Below are positions 14,875 to 24,009 of a DNA stretch of 30,558 bases, piece by piece. The position numbers and the translations under genes were made by a program. A model generated the notes under the pieces. That model worked only from the letters and a program-made list of their open reading frames with translations, was not told the DNA's origin and made no database searches. The stretch covers positions 1-30,558 of the forward strand of contig JAHAZL010000034.1 in NCBI GenBank assembly GCA_018384055.1, read 5' to 3'. Within the stretch, counting starts at the first letter, position 1; each line of letters begins with the position of its first letter. Origin of the DNA: Treponema sp. Lineage in GTDB: Bacteria; Spirochaetota; Spirochaetia; Treponematales; Treponemataceae.

Positions 14875-16617
14875 CTATCTTGTAAGCTTTCTGTAAACTG
14901 TCTTGTGAGGAATTTCACTATCCTCTCCAAGTTCCTTCTTCTTCCATTCTACATATTCAGACCAGTTGCCTTCAAACCAGCGAACTTCAGAATTGTTTTC
15001 GTATGCAAGAATATGTGTACAGATACGGTCAAGGAAATAGCGGTCATGGCTGATAACCATTACGCATCCAGCAAAGTTCTGGATTGCTTCTTCCAATGAA
15101 CGGGTTGTTGCAATATCGAGGTCGTTTGTAGGTTCATCAAGGAGAAGAACATTTCCTGATTCCTTGAACATCATTCCCATGTTAAGGCGGTTCTTTTCAC
15201 CACCGGAAAGAACGCCGATCTTTTTATTCTGCTCTGCACCGTTAAAGTTGAACCATGAACAGTAAGCATGAGAATTAACTTCGCGAAGCATTCCGTTTAC
15301 AGGCTTACCCTTTTCGTCAACTGCACCGAGCTTAATCAAATCAAGGCCGTCTGAAAGCATTTCATAAACAGTTTTGTTGTCATCAAGGCGGCTTCTCATC
15401 TGGTCTACATAAACAAGCTTTACAGTTTCACCGATTTTGAATGATCCGCTGTCTGGCTTTTCTCCGTTGGCTTTGTCACCGTATGCATCAGCAAGCATCT
15501 TGAAGAGGGTTGTTTTACCAGCACCGTTAGGACCAACGATACCGACAACGGCACCGGCCGGAACTGCAAAGTCAAGGTTTTCAAAAAGAAGCTTGTCTCC
15601 GTAAGATTTTGTAAGTCCGTGTGCTTCGATTACTAGTGAACCAAGGCGAGGACCTGCTGGAATAGAAATCTGTGTATCCTTAAGCTGAACGCGCTTGCTT
15701 TCTTCTGCAAGGAGAGCTTCGTATTTTGTAATGTGTTCCTTGTGCTTAGCCTGACGGCCCTTTGCACCTGCGTGGATCCATTCCAATTCTTCCTGCATTT
15801 CGCGATGGCGCTGGGAAGCCTGCTTTTCTTCAAGAGCCATCCTCTTTTCTTTTGCTTCAAGCCATTCTGTATAGTTACCCTTGAACGGATATCCTTCACC
15901 GCGGTCCATTTCAAGAATCCAGCCTGCTACATTGTCAAGGAAGTAGCGGTCATGGGTGATGGCGATGATCGTCCCCTTGTAATCGCGGAGATGACGCTCA
16001 AGCCATGCGATTGTTTCCGCATCAAGATGGTTCGTAGGTTCGTCAAGGAGAAGAATATCCGGCTGCTGAAGGAGAAGGCGGCACAAGGCAACACGACGGC
16101 GTTCACCACCGGAAAGAACATCTACAACCTGGTCTGCCGGTGGACAGCGGAGGGCATCCATGGCAAGTTCAAGGTTAGCATCAAGATTCCATGCATCGGC
16201 AGCATCAAGTTTTTCCTGAAGTTCTGCCTGGCGTGCACAGAGTTTGTCAAAGTCTGCATCAGGATCACCAAAGGCTTCATTAACCTTATCAAATTCTGAA
16301 AGAAGGTCTGTAATTGGCTTAACGCCTTCCTTAACGATTTCCATTACTGTCTTGCCAGGTTCAAGGTATGGTTCCTGTTCAAGATATCCCATTGTAAATC
16401 CAGGAAGAAGCTGTGTTTCACCTGTATAGTCTGTATCACGACCTGCAAGAATCTTAAAGAGGGAAGATTTACCTGCACCGTTTTCACCGATGACACCGAT
16501 TTTTGCACCGTAGTAATAGGAGATGCTGATGTCCTTAAGTACAACTTTTGTTCCGTATGCTCGCGAAACACGATCCATAGTGTAAATGATTTTCTTGTCG
16601 TCTACTGTCTTAGCCAT
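14875..16617 (-). CDS. ettA: ABC-F translation factor EttA
   Basis: Ribosome-associated ATPase that gates early elongation according to energy state (ABC-F subfamily, no membrane segments). 580 aa with two ABC cassettes: Walker A GENGAGKSS and signature LSGGERRRVALCRLL with DEPTNHLD in the first; GPNGAGKTT, LSGGEKNRLNMGMM and DEPTNDLD in the second. The linker between them carries the charged EttA-type stretch WLEAKEKRMALEEKQ. Slightly longer than E. coli EttA (555 aa). The ATG at 16617 has no Shine-Dalgarno and lies 6 nt after a perfect TATAAT, so a leaderless message is predicted. Confidence 0.95.
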   Translation of the reverse strand: MAKTVDDKKIIYTMDRVSRAYGTKVVLKDISISYYYGAKIGVIGENGAGKSSLFKILAGRDTDYTGETQLLPGFTMGYLEQEPYLEPGKTVMEIVKEGVKPITDLLSEFDKVNEAFGDPDADFDKLCARQAELQEKLDAADAWNLDANLELAMDALRCPPADQVVDVLSGGERRRVALCRLLLQQPDILLLDEPTNHLDAETIAWLERHLRDYKGTIIAITHDRYFLDNVAGWILEMDRGEGYPFKGNYTEWLEAKEKRMALEEKQASQRHREMQEELEWIHAGAKGRQAKHKEHITKYEALLAEESKRVQLKDTQISIPAGPRLGSLVIEAHGLTKSYGDKLLFENLDFAVPAGAVVGIVGPNGAGKTTLFKMLADAYGDKANGEKPDSGSFKIGETVKLVYVDQMRSRLDDNKTVYEMLSDGLDLIKLGAVDEKGKPVNGMLREVNSHAYCSWFNFNGAEQNKKIGVLSGGEKNRLNMGMMFKESGNVLLLDEPTNDLDIATTRSLEEAIQNFAGCVMVISHDRYFLDRICTHILAYENNSEVRWFEGNWSEYVEWKKKELGEDSEIPHKTVYRKLTR

Positions 16618-16623
16618 GGTGCA

Positions 16624-16629
16624 ATTATA
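16624..16629 (-). promoter_or_regulatory. ettA -10 box, predicted leaderless
   Basis: Perfect TATAAT on the minus strand, 6 nt before the ettA ATG; a -35 is not clear (ATTCAA or TTCAAA at about 16646-16652). Confidence 0.55.
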
Positions 16630-16876
16630 CAGGAAAAAACTGTGTTTTGAATAGGTTGGGTGTTAAACTTAAGATGTAAATGGATATAAAATGAACATAG
16701 GACCGAACAGAAACTACTCCAATACACGCTGTCTGCACCCATGCACAAATTCTTGCTCCATATTTTTCTAGTTCTGTTTGAAAAATGAAGTTTAGCAATA
16801 AAGCTTATTACGATCATCGTTTTTCCTGCATGTATTTTTAACATGACAGGTCTTATTAAATTTATGCATTTTATGC

Positions 16877-16882
16877 TATACT
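16877..16882 (+). promoter_or_regulatory. -10 box of the radical SAM operon, predicted leaderless
   Basis: TATACT, 7 nt before the ATG of the first radical SAM gene, with no Shine-Dalgarno. The rest of 16630-16876 shows nothing I can identify. Confidence 0.5.
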
Positions 16883-16889
16883 ATACGTC

Positions 16890-17870
16890 ATGAAAAAAAT
16901 TGGTCCTGGTTTCAATCCTGAAGAAATTATTTTCTGCCCTACTTCACTATGCAACCTGAAGTGCGCACATTGTTTCGTTGAACAGAAGAACACAAAACTA
17001 AACGTTGAAGATTCCATTGCACTACTGGAAGACTGTGCTAAAAACATAGATTTTCTCAAAGTAGGATTTTCCGGCGGCGAGCCTTTTTTGAATCTTGATT
17101 TCACAACTGAAATTTGCAAAAAGGCAGTAGACCTTGGACTTGTTTTTGACAGGCTCATGACAAACGGAAGCTGGTGGAATACGGAAGATGACCTCAATAA
17201 AAAATTGAGAGCCATCAGCACCTCCGGTTTCGACGGAAAAATCGGGCTTAGCTACGACAAATTTCATGGACAACCCCTCGAAAAAATTTCAACTTTCATA
17301 AAAGCTTGTTGCGAAATCTTCGCTGACAAAAACTGTGTTGAAATTCTCAGTGTCGTTGATTCAGGAAATAGAAAAAAGGATACAGAAGATTTCTTACAAA
17401 CCATGGAAGACCTTAAAGCTGAACTTGGATTTGTAAAAATCAAATCAAAACTGGATAAAAAAACAGGAATCGGTTCAATCCTTATTCAGGATGAGAATGA
17501 TGCAGAACTTACGGTATACAGATTTGCACAGAGTTTTATTCCCGATGAAAAAATCCAACTCAACGATAATAAATGGTTCAATGAAGACTACTGCCAGTAC
17601 ACGGGAAATGTTTTTTATGTTCATTCCGACGGTAACATTGCTCCATGCTGCGGTTTTGCAAATGAAAAAAAAGAACTTTTTATTGGAACAGTAAAAGACA
17701 GTTTCGCAACGTTGATGAAAAACGCTTCAGAAAATATAATGGTACACATTTGCTATGACCTGGGTCTTTTGAAAAAGGCAAAGGAATTGCAGAAACTGAA
17801 AATTCTTACCAAAGGAAAATGCAACGACATGTGCAGCCTTTGCTGGTGGATGTGCAGGAAGGAACAATAA
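16890..17870 (+). CDS. Radical SAM protein with SPASM-like C-terminal Cys cluster
   Basis: 326 aa. The radical SAM motif CNLKCAHC places ligands at C21, C25 and C28, followed by FSGGEPFLN for SAM binding. The C-terminal third has a second Cys set (YCQYTG, NIAPCCGF and the end GKCNDMCSLCWWMC), as in SPASM/twitch proteins that bind auxiliary Fe-S clusters and often modify peptides or proteins. No precursor peptide gene is seen nearby. It is the first of three genes: its TAA overlaps the methyltransferase ATG as TAATG. The start is predicted leaderless. The substrate is unknown. Confidence 0.88.
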   Translation: MKKIGPGFNPEEIIFCPTSLCNLKCAHCFVEQKNTKLNVEDSIALLEDCAKNIDFLKVGFSGGEPFLNLDFTTEICKKAVDLGLVFDRLMTNGSWWNTEDDLNKKLRAISTSGFDGKIGLSYDKFHGQPLEKISTFIKACCEIFADKNCVEILSVVDSGNRKKDTEDFLQTMEDLKAELGFVKIKSKLDKKTGIGSILIQDENDAELTVYRFAQSFIPDEKIQLNDNKWFNEDYCQYTGNVFYVHSDGNIAPCCGFANEKKELFIGTVKDSFATLMKNASENIMVHICYDLGLLKKAKELQKLKILTKGKCNDMCSLCWWMCRKEQ

Positions 17871-18814
17871 TGGCAGAAGAAAAAAATCGTGCGGAAAGAA
17901 ACAGGACACTTACAATTTCTCAAAATGAAATCAATTCATTAAAAACAATCATTTCAACAACGAAAGATTTGAACAATGATTCTTCCGTTGAGAATAAAAT
18001 TTTCAATGGCGATATTTTAGAAACTTTAAGGATTATGCAAGATTCTTTTGCGGACCTCATAATCATAGATCCTCCCTACAATCTTTCAAAAAATTTTAAC
18101 GGCAATAAATTCAATTCAATGAAAGATTCAGATTACGAAGCCTATGTTGATTCCTGGCTTCCAGAAGTCTGCAAAAAATTGAAACCCAATGGTTCTCTGT
18201 ACCTCTGCGGAGACTGGAAATGTACATCTGTCCTTCAGCGTAGTCTTGAAAAAAACCTTACTGTATTGAACAGAATAACCTGGCAAAGGGAAAAAGGACG
18301 CGGTGCAAAAAGCAACTGGAAAAACGGAATGGAAGACATCTGGTTTGCAGTTAAAAATCCATCTGACTATTACTTCGACATAGAATCAGTAAAACAAAAA
18401 AGAAAAGTAATTGCTCCATATAAAGAAAACGGCAAACCTAAGGATTGGCAGGAAACTGAGGTTGGAAATTTCAGGTTGACCTACCCTTCAAACTTTTGGG
18501 ATGACATTTCAATTCCATTCTGGTCCATGCCGGAAAACACGGACCATCCGACCCAGAAACCAGAAAAACTCTGCGCAAAACTGATCCTTGCTTCATGTCC
18601 AGAAAACGGTGTTGTATTCGATCCATTTCTTGGAAGCGGAACCAGCGCAGTCACTGCAAAAAAACTGGGACGAAAATATTGCGGCATTGAACTGAATGAA
18701 GAATATTGCCTATATGCGGCAAAAAGAATTCTTATGGCCGAAAATGACAAAAGCATCCAGGGGTACAGCCAGGGTGTTTTCTGGGAACGAAATTCAGCGC
18801 CTGCAAAAAAATGA
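17870..18814 (+). CDS. Adenine-specific DNA methyltransferase (beta-class order)
   Basis: 314 aa from ATG 17870, preceded by GGAAGGAAC; the frame is open further up but that part overlaps the radical SAM gene. DPPY at 67-70 (catalytic motif IV) comes first, a variable region follows, and DPFLGSGTSA (from D251, SAM-binding motif I) is near the C-terminus: the order of beta-group N6-adenine (or N4-cytosine) methyltransferases, with DPPY favouring adenine. HPTQKPEKL is also typical. No restriction endonuclease is adjacent, so it looks like an orphan methylase with a regulatory or protective role. Its TGA overlaps the next start as ATGA. The recognition site cannot be read from sequence. Confidence 0.9.
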   Translation: MAEEKNRAERNRTLTISQNEINSLKTIISTTKDLNNDSSVENKIFNGDILETLRIMQDSFADLIIIDPPYNLSKNFNGNKFNSMKDSDYEAYVDSWLPEVCKKLKPNGSLYLCGDWKCTSVLQRSLEKNLTVLNRITWQREKGRGAKSNWKNGMEDIWFAVKNPSDYYFDIESVKQKRKVIAPYKENGKPKDWQETEVGNFRLTYPSNFWDDISIPFWSMPENTDHPTQKPEKLCAKLILASCPENGVVFDPFLGSGTSAVTAKKLGRKYCGIELNEEYCLYAAKRILMAENDKSIQGYSQGVFWERNSAPAKK

Positions 18815-19713
18815 GTACACTTACCCTTAACCGCTGGCTGAAAGAAAAATTCGGCTGCAAAGTTTACAAGCTTTCCCTAAGTACTGGCTGCACCTGTCCA
18901 AACAGGGACGGAAAAATTTCAACGGGGGGATGCACTTTCTGCTCAGAGGGAGGCTCCGGGGAATTCGGACAGACATCTGGAAACATTGACGAACAGATAA
19001 GAAAAGCAGTAGAAAAAATCTCTTCAAAATTACCTAAAACAAAACCGGTAAAATTCATCGCATATTTTCAGTCTTTTTCCAACACCTATGAAACTCCAGG
19101 AAACCCATTTGAAAACATCGCTGACATTTTCCACAAAGCAATCTCCCATCCAGAAATCTGCGCCCTTTCAATTGGAACACGACCTGACTGCATAAGCGGC
19201 AGGATGATTGATTTTCTGTCGGAACTAAACAAAGAAAAACACGTATGGATAGAACTTGGTCTTCAGACAATTCATGAGAAAACTGCTGAAAAAATAAACC
19301 GCGGATATTCACTGGATGTGTTTTGCGATACATACAAGAGACTTAAAGACAAAGGGCTTTCAGTAATAGTTCATACGATTTTATGGCTTCCAGGCGAAAC
19401 AAAGGACATGATGAAAGAAACCGCATCATACCTTGCCGCCCTTACTCCACCGCCAGACGGGATAAAATTTCAGCTTCTGCAGATTTTAAGAAAAACAAAA
19501 ATGGCAGAAGACTACGAAAAAAATCCCTGGTCCCTACCTGGCATGAATGAATACTGCAGTTTTGTAAAGGAGCTTGCAGACCTTATGCCGGAAGAAACTG
19601 TACTTCACAGGCTTACGGGAGACGGTCCAAAATCACTTTTAATCGAACCTCTTTGGTGCGCAAACAAACGGGCAGTACTCAATGAAATGAAAAAGCATTT
19701 CCAACTTGACTAG
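18811..19713 (+). CDS. yhcC: Radical SAM protein, YhcC/TIGR01212 family
   Basis: 300 aa, normal family length. The cysteine motif is of the widely spaced YhcC form, GCTCPNRDGKISTGGCTFC, followed by YFQSFSNTY, GTRPDC, ELGLQTIHEKTAEKINRGY and LPGETKDMM, all diagnostic. The biochemical role of this family is not established to my knowledge. It is translated from an ATG overlapping the methyltransferase stop by four bases (ATGA), so it belongs to the same transcript. It ends 10 bp from the convergent sensor gene with no room for a terminator. Confidence 0.92.
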   Translation: MSTLTLNRWLKEKFGCKVYKLSLSTGCTCPNRDGKISTGGCTFCSEGGSGEFGQTSGNIDEQIRKAVEKISSKLPKTKPVKFIAYFQSFSNTYETPGNPFENIADIFHKAISHPEICALSIGTRPDCISGRMIDFLSELNKEKHVWIELGLQTIHEKTAEKINRGYSLDVFCDTYKRLKDKGLSVIVHTILWLPGETKDMMKETASYLAALTPPPDGIKFQLLQILRKTKMAEDYEKNPWSLPGMNEYCSFVKELADLMPEETVLHRLTGDGPKSLLIEPLWCANKRAVLNEMKKHFQLD

Positions 19714-19723
19714 GAATGTCAAA

Positions 19724-21637
19724 CTATGACTTGCCTTCCATTTCATGGAATTTTCTCTTTTCAACATACTGCTGCTGATCGGCAAACTTCAAGAGCGTAT
19801 TCAAATCAGACAGTTTATCATCAAATTCAATTGCACCAAGGCTAATGGAAATATCAAACGGCAACTGATATTTATCCCTGACTTCCAAACACCTCAATCC
19901 TATCTTATCCTTCAATTCTGGAATCTTCTTAATAGGGAAGCCAGCCGCAACAATAGCAAATTCATCTCCACCGATTCTTCCGATTGTATCAGTTGCACGG
20001 AATGCACTTTTCAAAATTTCTGCTTCTGCCTTGATTGCCCTATCGCCGAATTCATGTCCGTATGTATCATTGATTTTCTTAAGCCCGTTCATATCGCCAT
20101 AGAAGACAACTCCATGTCCTCCTGTTGCAACTGCATAATCAATCTGCTTCTGCCCCTGTATATCAAGACCTCTTCTATTCAGCACCCCTGTAAGTTCATC
20201 AGTGCGGGAAGTCTGTTCAAGCTCATAGTTTTCCATCTGAAGCTCCAGATTCTTGACATACTGAGTTGTGTATTCATAGGAATTGGCTATTGCATTCGAC
20301 AAAGCCTTTGCATAGAGATTGTAGAAAACAAGACCAAGTCCACCGATTGAGTAAACCATATAGCCATACTGCTTTTCACCGTAGTAAATCGACTGGGCAA
20401 TGTAGCTCATTGCTGTTCCCTCAAAAATCTCAGGAGGAAGTATATGTTCCTGCGGTGAAAAATATTTATCCTTCAGGATTCTTCCCACTCCGTTTTCATA
20501 AACATATTCAACTTTAACTTTTTCAGGCATAGCGAAATCAGTCAGTCTTTTATAGAAGACAGGTTCATCATATAGGACAACTGCAAAATTCTTAATGTCA
20601 ACTTCTTTAAGTGCTTTTTGAATTCTCCTGAGGAAAACATCAAGGGCATCATTGCACTGAATGGTATCAAGAAGGTAATAAATATATGTATTGTCATAAC
20701 CCCTTAAAACCAGCTGATTGAGGGCTTCGGTTCTAAGAGTTTTTCTATGCTGACAATACTCGTAGCCTGTAGATTCCCTTATTACAAGATTTGCAGGGGA
20801 TGTAAAATCCTTTTGTGCATCAATACCATTGGAAATCATAAAAGCTGTCATTGCTGCATTATAACCAAGATTAAAGTTGAAAGGACTGATTGAAGACAAT
20901 GAAGGCTGAATAGCAGCAGCTTCGTTAATATCATCGTAACCAAGAACCTTTACCTGCTCAGGAACCTTTATTCCGTGATCCTTGAAAAACGCCATGGCTC
21001 CCAAAGCCATCTGGTCATTAGCCGCTATGAAAGTATCAAAATCAACAGAAGTACAATCCTTGCCTAGTCTTTCTTCAAGTTCCTCATAAGCAGAGTTCAT
21101 CGTAAACTTACCGTGGAAAACAATGGAATCATCATAAATCATCCTGTATGCCCTGAGGTTTTTCTTGTATGCATCAAACCTCATCTTCGACTCAATGGAA
21201 GAAGTTTTGTTTGCACTCATGAAGGCAATTCTTTTTGAACCGCAAGTCTTTACAAGGAATTCAAATGCATTTTCAAAAATTGTTTCATTGTCAGAAAGGA
21301 TTGCCCAGGAATTCTTTACCGGCAGTTTCTGTGAAAGGGAAATGATTTTTTTATCCTTAAACGGTTCAAGTACTTCGGCAAATTCTTCAGCTGTATATGT
21401 AGAAAAATAAATTCCCGTAAGGACAATGACAACATCTACATCCTTTACCTCAAGAAGTTTTGCACCGGCCCAATACTGATATTCAAAAATTCCTTCGCTG
21501 TATTTTGGGTGACGAACATTACATACCACACATTCAATTTTTTTCTGGCTGCATAGATGACAAATGCCATCTATTACCTGCCGAGAATAGTCAGAGCAAA
21601 TCTCTTCTGTCATTACAAGAAATTTAAGGTTCTTCAT
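19724..21637 (-). CDS. Cytosolic LacI-like ligand-binding domain fused to GGDEF diguanylate cyclase
   Basis: 637 aa. Residues 1-300 resemble the periplasmic-binding-protein-like effector domain of LacI regulators (FIAANDQMALGAMAFFKDHGIKVPEQVKVLGYDD, then SLSSISPFNFNLG), but there is no DNA-binding helix-turn-helix, signal peptide or transmembrane helix. A middle region (about 300-470) of unclear fold is followed by a short coiled segment and a GGDEF domain with G556-G-D-E-F560 and an intact inhibitory RxxD site (R547-D550). It should make c-di-GMP in the cytosol in response to a sugar-like ligand with product inhibition. Start ATG 21637 has a TAGAAT 9 nt upstream and no clear ribosome site. 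Divergent from gapA. Confidence 0.9.
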   Translation of the reverse strand: MKNLKFLVMTEEICSDYSRQVIDGICHLCSQKKIECVVCNVRHPKYSEGIFEYQYWAGAKLLEVKDVDVVIVLTGIYFSTYTAEEFAEVLEPFKDKKIISLSQKLPVKNSWAILSDNETIFENAFEFLVKTCGSKRIAFMSANKTSSIESKMRFDAYKKNLRAYRMIYDDSIVFHGKFTMNSAYEELEERLGKDCTSVDFDTFIAANDQMALGAMAFFKDHGIKVPEQVKVLGYDDINEAAAIQPSLSSISPFNFNLGYNAAMTAFMISNGIDAQKDFTSPANLVIRESTGYEYCQHRKTLRTEALNQLVLRGYDNTYIYYLLDTIQCNDALDVFLRRIQKALKEVDIKNFAVVLYDEPVFYKRLTDFAMPEKVKVEYVYENGVGRILKDKYFSPQEHILPPEIFEGTAMSYIAQSIYYGEKQYGYMVYSIGGLGLVFYNLYAKALSNAIANSYEYTTQYVKNLELQMENYELEQTSRTDELTGVLNRRGLDIQGQKQIDYAVATGGHGVVFYGDMNGLKKINDTYGHEFGDRAIKAEAEILKSAFRATDTIGRIGGDEFAIVAAGFPIKKIPELKDKIGLRCLEVRDKYQLPFDISISLGAIEFDDKLSDLNTLLKFADQQQYVEKRKFHEMEGKS

Positions 21638-21732
21638 AATACATACATTCTAATCCATAAATTGAAGAAATAAAACCTTAAATATTTTTAACATAAAGTT
21701 ATTCCTATATCATTCTTTCAAGATTCATTTCA

Positions 21733-21761
21733 TTGACATAATATTGTAATAGGAATAAAAT
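21733..21761 (+). promoter_or_regulatory. gapA promoter
   Basis: Consensus TTGACA (21733-21738), exactly 17-bp spacer, TAAAAT (21756-21761). The leader of about 33 nt contains AAGGAG before the ATG. The best sigma70-like promoter in the window. Confidence 0.85.
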
Positions 21762-21800
21762 ATCGCCGATTAGAATATTATTTATTCAAGGAGAATAATT

Positions 21801-22871
21801 ATGGCAGTTAGAGTTGCTATTAATGGTTTCGGCCGCATTGGTCGCTTGGCATTCCGCCAGATGTTTGAAGCTGATGGATACGAAGTTGTAGCTATCAACG
21901 ACCTCACAAGCCCAAAGATGCTTGCACACCTTCTCAAGTATGATACAGCACAGGGTGGCTTCATGGGACGCATCGGGGAAGGAAAGCACACTGTTTCTTA
22001 CAATCAGGATGGTAAGGATGAAAAGGGCAATAAGACTACAGCACCAAACTCAATTGTTGTAGATGGAAAAATTATTGCTATTTCTGCAGAAAAAGAGGCT
22101 GTTAACTGTCCATGGGCAGCAAACAAGGTAGATGTTGTTCTTGAATGTACAGGTTTCTACTGCGATAAGGAAAAGGCTGCAGCTCACATCGCAGCAGGTG
22201 CAAAGAAGGTTGTTATTTCAGCTCCAGCTACTGGCGACCTCAAGACAATCGTTTTCAACGTAAACAACACAACATTGACAAAGGATGACAAGATCATCTC
22301 TGCAGCTTCTTGTACTACAAACTGTCTCGCACCAATGGCTAATGCCCTCAACAAGGCATACCCAATTCAGTCTGGTATCATGTCTACAATTCATGCTTAC
22401 ACTGGAGACCAGATGATTCTCGACGGTCCACAGCGCAAGGGTGACCTCCGCCGTTCACGTGCTGGTGCACAGAACATCGTACCTAACTCAACAGGTGCAG
22501 CAAAGGCTATCGGTCTCGTAATCCCAGAACTCAACGGAAAGCTCATCGGTTCAGCACAGCGTGTTCCAACACCAACTGGATCAACAACTCTCCTCTTCGC
22601 AGTAGTAAAGGGAAAGGACATCACAAAGGATTCTATCAACGCTGTAATGAAGGCTGCTGCTAACGAATCATTCGGATACAACGAAGATGAAATCGTTTCT
22701 TCAGACGTTATCGGAATGAAGTACGGTTCACTCTTTGATGCAACACAGACAATGGTATCAAAGATCGACGATGACACATACCAGGTTGAAGTTGTTTCTT
22801 GGTACGACAACGAAAACTCTTACACATCACAGATGGTAAGAACAATTAAGTACTTCTCAGAAAACTGCTAA
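21801..22871 (+). CDS. gapA: Glyceraldehyde-3-phosphate dehydrogenase
   Basis: Glycolytic NAD-dependent oxidation of glyceraldehyde-3-phosphate. 356 aa, somewhat long, with an insertion around residues 65-85 (NQDGKDEKGNKT). The Rossmann start VAINGFGRIGRLAFRQ, catalytic C171 in SCTTNCLAP, HAYTGDQ and the end SWYDNENSYTSQMVRT are all present. Strong expression is suggested by a consensus promoter, an AAGGAG ribosome site and a robust terminator; codon choice is also more uniform than in neighbours (inference). It is monocistronic. Confidence 0.98.
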   Translation: MAVRVAINGFGRIGRLAFRQMFEADGYEVVAINDLTSPKMLAHLLKYDTAQGGFMGRIGEGKHTVSYNQDGKDEKGNKTTAPNSIVVDGKIIAISAEKEAVNCPWAANKVDVVLECTGFYCDKEKAAAHIAAGAKKVVISAPATGDLKTIVFNVNNTTLTKDDKIISAASCTTNCLAPMANALNKAYPIQSGIMSTIHAYTGDQMILDGPQRKGDLRRSRAGAQNIVPNSTGAAKAIGLVIPELNGKLIGSAQRVPTPTGSTTLLFAVVKGKDITKDSINAVMKAAANESFGYNEDEIVSSDVIGMKYGSLFDATQTMVSKIDDDTYQVEVVSWYDNENSYTSQMVRTIKYFSENC

Positions 22872-22884
22872 GTTTAACTGATAC

Positions 22885-22918
22885 TAAAAAAAGGACTCCG
22901 AAGGGGTCCTTTTTTTTT
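22885..22918 (+). terminator. gapA intrinsic terminator
   Basis: AGGACTCC (22892-22899), GAA loop, GGGGTCCT (22903-22910), then eight T's, with an A-run before the stem. Confidence 0.95.
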
Positions 22919-22944
22919 GCTTGCAATGAGTGCAACGAAACCAC

Positions 22945-22994
22945 AGGGACAGACCCCTTTAATATATTTTCATATATTAAAGGGGTCTGTCCCC
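22945..22994. repeat. Inverted pair of RAYT-associated repeats (copies D and E)
   Basis: 22-bp perfect arms, 22946-22967 and 22972-22993, with a 4-nt loop. Each arm holds the GGGACAGACCCC core plus a TTTAATATA extension. It lies 189 bp beyond the RAYT stop codon. Confidence 0.9.
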
Positions 22995-23043
22995 ATTACT
23001 TTAAATTTAAATTCTAAAATGGATTAGAAAAATCTAGTAATCC

Positions 23044-23061
23044 CCGAATCCCCGGATTCGG
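23044..23061. repeat. Short perfect palindrome downstream of the RAYT gene
   Basis: CCGAATCC (23044-23051), CC, GGATTCGG (23054-23061). It could be a structural part of the RAYT locus or a hairpin ending the RAYT message; there is no U-tract. Confidence 0.5.
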
Positions 23062-23182
23062 ATTCTGAATTCCCTTAATATAGAAATCGTAAATTTTTAA
23101 ACTGCAATACATAGGCTTGTCCAATTATTATTGACATAAAATGATGGGGAAATGGATTTTAAGGAAAGGATATAGATTTACT

Positions 23183-23935
23183 TTACAAACTAGATTTTCT
23201 TATTATTGTCTTACTGATACCAGTGATTCTTGCAATTTGATTCATTGAAAACCCGTGCTTTCTTAATACGCTGCATTTACTAATTTGATCATCCATATTA
23301 AGTCGTTCAAGTTTGTAAGGCGTTGATATGTTAAACAGTTTTTTTATAAGATTAAAAGCTTTTCCATCGGAGAGCACTATCAAATTTTCATATTCCATAC
23401 ATTTTTTTTCATCATGCTGCAACAAATAATCTACAAGATTTTTTTTAGAACCAAACAAAGCTATTACATATTCAATATCAACAAAGGATTTTAACTTAGA
23501 GTCTTTTACTGACTCGTAACTATTCCATTTATACTCATCAACTTTTCCAAGGCATGCCTTTTCACAATTTTGAAGGATATACCGAAAAACTACTTTGAAA
23601 TAATCATCATCAGAAACCGGTTCACTTTTGAATCTTCCCTGAAAAAGATGCCCCGTCCGCTCATATTTACGATTGAAAAAATATACATAGCTATTAGCAA
23701 TTTTTTGAACCAACAAACTCATATTTTCAGACGCATTACCTATCAACAGGTGAACATGATTATTCATTAGACAATATGCATATACAACAACATCCAGTTC
23801 TTCCGAATATTTTTTAAGTTTTTTCAAGAAAAAATATCGATCTGTATCTTCATTGAAAAGATTTTGCTTATTATTTCCGCGGAGAATAACATGATATATA
23901 CCTGACAGTCCATGCACTCTTGGTTTTCTTGCCAT
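23183..23935 (-). CDS. REP-associated tyrosine transposase (RAYT, Y1/HUH family)
   Basis: 250 aa single-strand transposase related to IS200 TnpA. The HUH motif is NNH60-V-H62LLI, and the likely catalytic tyrosine is Y83 in NSYVYFFNRKYERTGHLFQG, with FQGRFKS being a RAYT-family hallmark. The C-terminal end (about 215-250, LRKHGFSMNQIARITGISKT) looks like a helix-turn-helix. Start ATG 23935 (MARKPRVHGL) has AGGA 6 nt upstream; a further in-frame ATG at 23962 is less likely. RAYTs are usually single-copy, domesticated and act on nearby REP palindromes; the flanking GGGGACAGACCCC repeats are the obvious candidates. The gene is intact and more AT-rich than its neighbours. Confidence 0.93.
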   Translation of the reverse strand: MARKPRVHGLSGIYHVILRGNNKQNLFNEDTDRYFFLKKLKKYSEELDVVVYAYCLMNNHVHLLIGNASENMSLLVQKIANSYVYFFNRKYERTGHLFQGRFKSEPVSDDDYFKVVFRYILQNCEKACLGKVDEYKWNSYESVKDSKLKSFVDIEYVIALFGSKKNLVDYLLQHDEKKCMEYENLIVLSDGKAFNLIKKLFNISTPYKLERLNMDDQISKCSVLRKHGFSMNQIARITGISKTIIRKSSL

Positions 23936-24009
23936 AATTAGTCCTGTAATATATATAACCATGATTTTTAATAAAATGTCCTTTTTTTTTTAATTGACAA
24001 ATTTTATAT

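Noticed and set aside
15733..16299. 188-codon plus-strand frame opposite ettA
   Set aside because: Mirrors the conserved ABC cassettes of EttA; no independent start signal.
16890..18814. Restriction-modification system
   Set aside because: A methyltransferase is present, but both neighbours are radical SAM proteins with iron-sulfur motifs and no endonuclease was found.
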